46,284 bases of DNA from NCBI GenBank assembly GCA_024684115.1, contig JAIKXP010000137.1, forward strand, positions 1 to 46,284, given 5' to 3'. Source of the stretch: Sphaerochaetaceae bacterium (GTDB taxonomy: Bacteria > Spirochaetota > Spirochaetia > Sphaerochaetales > Sphaerochaetaceae). Shown here one piece after another: positions 42,078 to 46,284 of this stretch. The stretch's first letter is position 1. The number at the start of each line of letters is the position of its first letter. The translations under genes and the position numbers were made by a program. The notes beneath the pieces are model-generated. The model made no database searches. It saw nothing but the letters and a program-made list of their open reading frames with translations, and was not told where the DNA came from.

Positions 42078-42930
42078 AATCTGGGACTTTGATTACACAT
42101 CCATAAACGATATAACCGGACTTCTTAAGGAAAACGGTCTGTACATGACAAAGAAGTTCGGTCAGAACTTTCTGATTTCCGACTCTGCACTGAACAAAAT
42201 CAGGGATTTTGCAAAATGTGCAGAGGGAGTCAGGGTCTGGGAGGTTGGCCCGGGACTTGGAGCCCTTACAGCAAAGATGCTTCAGAGCGGTGCCCGGGTA
42301 ACCGCCTTTGAAATAGACAGGGGTTTCTGCAGGATCCTCAGGGAAAAAGCCTTTGTAAACAACAGCAGATTCACCCTTGTGGAAGGAGATGCGCTTAAAA
42401 ACTGGAAGACCGTCTGGCAGACAGAAGGAACTCCGGACGTAATCTGTTCAAACCTTCCGTACAACGTAGGATCCGTATTCATTGCCGACCTCATTGAAAA
42501 CAGATGTCTCCCGCCACTTATGGTCTACACCCTCCAGACGGAGGTTGTTAAGAGAATCTGTGCAGATACAGGGGACCCTGATTACTCAGGTTTTTCAGTT
42601 CTCACATCAATAGACTACGAGAACAAAGAAGTGCTTAAGCTCAGCAACAGGTGCTTCTGGCCCGTTCCGAATGTCGGAAGCTCGGTGGTACTGATGAAAA
42701 AGCGCCCGCAGTCACAGGTTCCTGATGAGATTGCAGTTCCCTTCATAAGAACCGTGAGGGCCCTCTTCTCCCAGAGAAGAAAGACTGTGAGGAACAACCT
42801 TAAGACGGCCTTTGCTCCCGAAGTGATTGAAAAGGCTTTGAATGAGGCAGATATAAGTGAAAATGAAAGGGCTGAGAACCTGAGCGTCAGTCAGATAGCA
42901 GCTCTGACAAAAGCTCTTTACTCCCGCTGA
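42070..42930 (+). CDS. rsmA: 16S rRNA dimethyladenosine transferase RsmA
   Basis: 286 residues from a TTG at 42070 (AAGGG nine bases upstream); an ATG at 42022 would add 16 residues within pduL and is less likely. It dimethylates A1518/A1519 of 16S rRNA. GLYMTKKFGQNFLISD marks the N-terminus, VWEVGPGLGALTAKM is motif I, and SNLPYNVGS is the catalytic motif IV. C-terminal VRALFSQRRKTVRNNLK is typical. The 3' end overlaps the convergent HAD gene end by 44 bases. Start choice is uncertain. Confidence 0.93.
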   Translation: MAEIWDFDYTSINDITGLLKENGLYMTKKFGQNFLISDSALNKIRDFAKCAEGVRVWEVGPGLGALTAKMLQSGARVTAFEIDRGFCRILREKAFVNNSRFTLVEGDALKNWKTVWQTEGTPDVICSNLPYNVGSVFIADLIENRCLPPLMVYTLQTEVVKRICADTGDPDYSGFSVLTSIDYENKEVLKLSNRCFWPVPNVGSSVVLMKKRPQSQVPDEIAVPFIRTVRALFSQRRKTVRNNLKTAFAPEVIEKALNEADISENERAENLSVSQIAALTKALYSR

Positions 42931-43552
42931 CCATAACAGAGGACGGAACTCCTGAAGACAGAAGCTGCTCCCTTGTTCTGAAACCCCAGGTAACCATTAC
43001 GGTCTTGCATCCGGTGTTGCACCCCGTCTTCCAGTCAGTCTCCCCGTCTCCGGCATATACAAGTTCATCCCTGTTTATACCGCAGAGCTCCATAAAGGCC
43101 TCAGGGGCCTGAACAGATGGCTTACCCTCATACTTTCCGTGCAGTCCTGCTATGAAGCAGAACACATCCGGAAGGGTGTGTGAGATTACGTATTCGGCCA
43201 GAGGCTGCTCCTTTGCAGAGAAAACGCCCATCTTTATTCCGCGCCTGTGAAGCTCCTCAAGCACATCTGTAATTCCTTCATAGGGAACCGTTTTTTCTAT
43301 GGGCCTGTCGGCGTAGTTATTTTCAAATACAGAGTAGATTTTCTCAAACTCTTCCCCGGAGGAAGGAACTTCAATGGAAGAGAACCTCATGCCGTCCTTT
43401 AGGGCGTTTCTGAGTCCTCTTCCTACAAAATTCTTGCACTGAGAGTCTGTAATTGAGGTTCCGAGTGTCCTGTTCATGGCACTGCAAATATCTGAGATGG
43501 TATCCAGCAGGGTACCGTCAAGGTCAAAGAGAACTGCTTTTTTACGGCTCAT
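42887..43552 (-). CDS. HAD phosphatase, phosphoglycolate-phosphatase type
   Basis: 221 residues: VLFDLDGTLLDTISD (nucleophile Asp10), a helical cap, GVFSAKEQPLAEYVISH, and ELVYAGDGETDWKTGCNTG near 170-190. It resembles Gph/YihX-like enzymes; the substrate is uncertain. Last gene of a coupled run, with ATGA overlap with rlmI. Confidence 0.88.
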   Translation of the reverse strand: MSRKKAVLFDLDGTLLDTISDICSAMNRTLGTSITDSQCKNFVGRGLRNALKDGMRFSSIEVPSSGEEFEKIYSVFENNYADRPIEKTVPYEGITDVLEELHRRGIKMGVFSAKEQPLAEYVISHTLPDVFCFIAGLHGKYEGKPSVQAPEAFMELCGINRDELVYAGDGETDWKTGCNTGCKTVMVTWGFRTREQLLSSGVPSSVMVSGSKELLSELLSD

Positions 43553-44775
43553 TTAATAACCCTTAGAATAAAAACTTTTAAATACTCGCTTTCCGGGAAA
43601 GATAGTCGTACCGGGTGGTCCTGAGCCTGACCCAGTGTTTCAAGAACCTGGACCTCTACTCCCGCGTCTTTTGCGCTCCAGGCAAGAACTGTCCTGAAGT
43701 CCTCCCTTGAAAGGGAGCCCGAGCAGGAACATGTTACAAGAACTCCACCTGATTTTATCTTGCTCATGGCAAGGCGGTTCAGGTCCTTGTAGCCCTTCTT
43801 CGCCTCTTCCAGGCCCTTCTGGGTCTTTGCAAGTTTAGGCGGGTCCAGAATCATCAGGTCATACTTGCCCGAAGGTATGCTTCTCAGAACTTCAAATATA
43901 TCTCCCTTTGCGGCGCTGACCTTTTCGGAAGAACCCGGAGGAAGAACCCCGAGCTCTTCATTAAGGTGAACGTTTGAAAGAAGGCGGTGAACCGCATCTG
44001 AAGAAATATCAAAAGCATCTACACTCCCGGCTCCGGCTCTAAGTGCATGAAGGGTGAAGGAGCCCGTGTAGCTGCAGCCGTCAAATACAACCGCATCTTT
44101 TGCATATCGGGAGGCTCTGATCCTGTTTTCCCTCTGGTCGCAGAAGAAGCCGCTCTTCTGTCCGCTTCCGGGAACAAAGCTGTAGTAAATGCCGCTCTCC
44201 CTTATTTTTATTTCATCAAGGCTCTTATCCGGGGTGAAGAGCTCGCACTGACCGTCCTTGTTCCTGTAGTACTCCGTAACTTCCTTCATGTGTTCAATTC
44301 CGCAGAAGGCCTGGTCGGTGTTGAGGATCAGAAGGTCAGGCTTAAGCATGGAGAAAAGGGCAGAAACCACATTTTCCCTGTATTGGAAGGCAACACGGGC
44401 ACTGATTATGACCCTGATTGTCCTTGCGTATACATCTGCAGTAACGCCGGGAAGAAAATCTGCTTCTCCGTGGATGAGGCGGAAGGTGTTTGTGTCGCTG
44501 GAAGGAACAAAGAAGTTCTTTCTCCTGAGAACGGAGAGTCTTGTCATCTTTTCCCACCAGGCTCCGTCCGGCACTTCTTTCTCATCCCAGCTTGCAAGAC
44601 GCAGCTGAATATGGCTTTCAGGGTCGTAAAAACCCCAGGCTATGAAACGGCCGGCAGAAGTCTCAACCCTCTGAACCGAAGCCTCTGCCGGAAGCGGCTC
44701 TTCCATGGCGCCTGAAAACACCCACGGGTGGTGGCGCAGAAGATTCTTTTCTTTTCCTTCTTTTATTCTGATCAA
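43549..44775 (-). CDS. rlmI: 23S rRNA methyltransferase, RlmI family
   Basis: 408 residues: N-terminal PUA domain (HHPWVFSGAMEEPLPAE), EEHE-like linker, and SAM domain with DGCSYTGSFTLHALRAGA (motif I) and LMILDPPKLAKTQKG (catalytic), plus VTCSCSGSLS with the C5-methylation cysteine. RlmI makes m5C1962 in 23S rRNA. It starts with TTG (GGAG seven bases upstream) overlapping the stop of the preceding gene by four bases. Confidence 0.92.
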   Translation of the reverse strand: MIRIKEGKEKNLLRHHPWVFSGAMEEPLPAEASVQRVETSAGRFIAWGFYDPESHIQLRLASWDEKEVPDGAWWEKMTRLSVLRRKNFFVPSSDTNTFRLIHGEADFLPGVTADVYARTIRVIISARVAFQYRENVVSALFSMLKPDLLILNTDQAFCGIEHMKEVTEYYRNKDGQCELFTPDKSLDEIKIRESGIYYSFVPGSGQKSGFFCDQRENRIRASRYAKDAVVFDGCSYTGSFTLHALRAGAGSVDAFDISSDAVHRLLSNVHLNEELGVLPPGSSEKVSAAKGDIFEVLRSIPSGKYDLMILDPPKLAKTQKGLEEAKKGYKDLNRLAMSKIKSGGVLVTCSCSGSLSREDFRTVLAWSAKDAGVEVQVLETLGQAQDHPVRLSFPESEYLKVFILRVIK

Positions 44776-45380
44776 TTCTTTTCTCCAAGTCTTACAAATT
44801 TACAGACGTCCTGAATATACATGATTCCAACGCCCTTTTCCTGCAGACAGTCCATATTTTCTATGGCAGAAGCAATCTCTTTTTCCCTGCCTTCTTCACA
44901 GAGGATTACAACCATTTCCTTGTCCGGCACAATGCTCACCCCGAGGAACTTCTCCCCGTCAACCGGAGCCGTACCGCGGGCGTGTATTATGGTCCCGCCT
45001 TCTGCCCCAGCCTTTCGTGCCACGTGCATAATGTCATCAGCATATCCTGAATTAACAATTATGGTAATCATTTTCCAGTCGGCTTTCATGTTATTCTCCT
45101 TGTTTGAAGTAATCAGGGCACAGACACCATCAAGCCTGCCGTCAGCCTCAGCCGCGTCTATGACTGAGAGCGCCGTCTCCGTCCTGTCGAAGAGAACAAG
45201 CACCGTATCCCTTCTCTTGTCCCCCAGCCCCAGCATGCGCAGAATCCTGCTTGAAGCCGTTCCTATTGCCGGAACAGCCGTAGCTCCGCCTGCCCCGCCT
45301 GAGCGGGCAATGCTCTGAAACCGGTCTCCCTGTCCATATTCAAGAAACGCAATCATAAGTGTTCCCTCAAGAAGCTGCAT
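44772..45380 (-). CDS. Double P-II-like regulator
   Basis: 202 residues from the ATG at 45380 (GAGGAGG seven bases upstream). The chain holds two P-II-like repeats: about 1-95 (GGAGGATAVPAIGTAS, VLVLFDRTETA) and about 102-200 (AEGGTIIHARGTA, FLGVSIVPDKEMVVILCEE). Normal P-II uridylylation tyrosine and full T-loop are not visible. It follows the DUF1538 membrane gene with a 14-base overlap, so it probably regulates or is regulated by that protein, in the way P-II proteins act on AmtB. Confidence 0.8.
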   Translation of the reverse strand: MQLLEGTLMIAFLEYGQGDRFQSIARSGGAGGATAVPAIGTASSRILRMLGLGDKRRDTVLVLFDRTETALSVIDAAEADGRLDGVCALITSNKENNMKADWKMITIIVNSGYADDIMHVARKAGAEGGTIIHARGTAPVDGEKFLGVSIVPDKEMVVILCEEGREKEIASAIENMDCLQEKGVGIMYIQDVCKFVRLGEKN

Positions 45381-46284
45381 TTCCCGTCCTCCTCTGTGCA
45401 AGTTTTTCCTTTCTCCTGAACATTATACCAAGAATCTGCAGGGTAATGAGAGGAGAAATAGCTATAAGTCCGACAAGCCCGAAACTCATCTCGGGCGAAC
45501 CGGAAGCTCCTATGGCAATTGAAAGCAGAAATGCAGTGCTGAGCGGTCCGCTTGCAACTCCACCAGAATCAAAGGCAATTCCGGTGAACAGGGTCGGTGT
45601 AAAGAAACTCAGTACTATGGCAAGCCCTGCTCCTATAAATACAAACCAAAGGTAATTTATCCTGAAATGAATCCTCAGCATGGCAAGGGCAACAGCCAGG
45701 CTCACTCCCATACAGAGGAAGAAAAGAACCTGCTTTCTGCGGATTCTTCCGGCTGTTACATTTTCAACCTGTTCGGTAAGAACCCATACCGCAGGCTCTG
45801 CAACTACAACAATGGCTCCGAATACAAGGGAAACTGCAAAAAGCACCCAGAACGGATAGGAAGAGCTGAGTCTTCTTCCTATCTCCACCCCGACTTCGGA
45901 GAACCCGTAATCAACTCCGCTCAGAAACACTACAATTCCGACAAAGCTGTAGACCATGCCCATGCACATTTTCATGAACCTGATCCTCGGAATCTTCAAG
46001 AGCGTAAACTGAAGCAAAAGTATGAGTCCAAGAAGCGGAAGAAAGCCCTTTGCAGTACTTACAGTCTGGTTAAGAACTACACCAAGCAGCCCTGAAGACT
46101 CTTCTGCGGCTGATGAAACAGCCTGAGTTGTCCCGCCCGGTGAAAGAAGCTTCAAGGCACAGACAGCTATTACAGGCCCTGCGGAAGCTATTCCGGTCAG
46201 TCCGAAGCTGTTGTCCTCCTTTCCCCTTACGGAAGAAGAAACACCAAGGCCCATGGCGAGAATGAACGGGACGGCAAGAGGCCC
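45367..46284 (-). CDS. DUF1538 membrane protein, 5' end outside window
   Basis: The frame is open to the window edge (GPLAVPFILAMGLGVSS is in frame at the edge), giving at least 305 residues; full members are about 450-500. It has about seven to eight hydrophobic helices. Repeated elements such as ALGLGVSS-like AMGLGVSSSVRG and FDSGGVASGPLSTAFLLSIAIGAS are typical of the DUF1538 repeat. These proteins are predicted transporters of unknown substrate. The linked P-II-like gene suggests gated transport. Confidence 0.85.
   Translation of the reverse strand, partial: GPLAVPFILAMGLGVSSSVRGKEDNSFGLTGIASAGPVIAVCALKLLSPGGTTQAVSSAAEESSGLLGVVLNQTVSTAKGFLPLLGLILLLQFTLLKIPRIRFMKMCMGMVYSFVGIVVFLSGVDYGFSEVGVEIGRRLSSSYPFWVLFAVSLVFGAIVVVAEPAVWVLTEQVENVTAGRIRRKQVLFFLCMGVSLAVALAMLRIHFRINYLWFVFIGAGLAIVLSFFTPTLFTGIAFDSGGVASGPLSTAFLLSIAIGASGSPEMSFGLVGLIAISPLITLQILGIMFRRKEKLAQRRTGNAAS

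Overview
The window carries about 49 protein genes and no rRNA, and I recognised no tRNA. It looks like a chromosomal stretch of a fermentative, probably anaerobic bacterium of middling GC content. Lineage is inference. L27 begins directly with MAHHKGGG, without the cleaved N-terminal extension usual in Bacillota, and no prp protease gene lies between rplU and rpmA. Together with an alpha2-type glycyl-tRNA synthetase and a ThrH-type HAD enzyme in the threonine cluster, this leans towards Spirochaetota (Treponema/Sphaerochaeta-like). Several lipoproteins with an LxSC lipobox fit but do not discriminate. I did not identify a species.

Layout. 1-8388 (minus): a long, tightly packed run of outer lipoprotein, seven-TM LuxR regulator, gltX, glyQS, tyrS, mntP, an OGG1-like glycosylase, a YhcH-family protein, and a membrane protein cut by the window edge. 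8487-9619 (plus): an extremely acidic 81-residue protein coupled to a SAM hydrolase. 9612-14220: an ECF transporter (EcfT plus a fused double ATPase on minus, S component on plus) interrupted by cysK and an Rrf2 regulator. 14221-14607: intergenic tandem repeats between two terminators. 14608-20675: aspartate-family amino acids, with hom-lysC-asd leftwards and, divergently, an ACT/HTH protein, thrC and thrH. 20676-20959: a second intergenic repeat cluster. 20960-22970: a serine-palmitoyltransferase-like enzyme with an SDR. 23030-26154: purine permease and adenine deaminase. 26244-28390: a two-component system. 28548-31801: a Cof phosphatase, a degenerate Fic protein with an HTH, and an N-acyl-D-amino-acid deacylase. 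31804-35605 (minus): the conserved rplU-rpmA-obgE-nadD-yqeK-lipoprotein-rsfS block. 35758-41377: a TetR regulator, then argS, birA, mtaB and a short ComEC on minus. 41499-42930 (plus): pduL and rsmA. 42887-46284 (minus): DUF1538 membrane protein (cut by the edge), a double P-II-like protein, RlmI and a HAD phosphatase.

How it works together. Most genes are translation and core metabolism in translationally coupled operons (ATGA or TAATG overlaps are frequent). The more unusual material is: two families of palindrome-ended ~40-nt intergenic repeats; the acidic protein/SAM hydrolase pair; a Fic fold without its catalytic histidine, joined to an HTH; a probable sphingoid-base gene pair; thrH in place of a visible thrB; palindromes lying over the promoters of cysK, the thrC operon and tetR; and three genes whose promoters seem to start transcription at the start codon (leaderless mRNA). 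No CRISPR array, phage, insertion sequence or classical defence system was seen.
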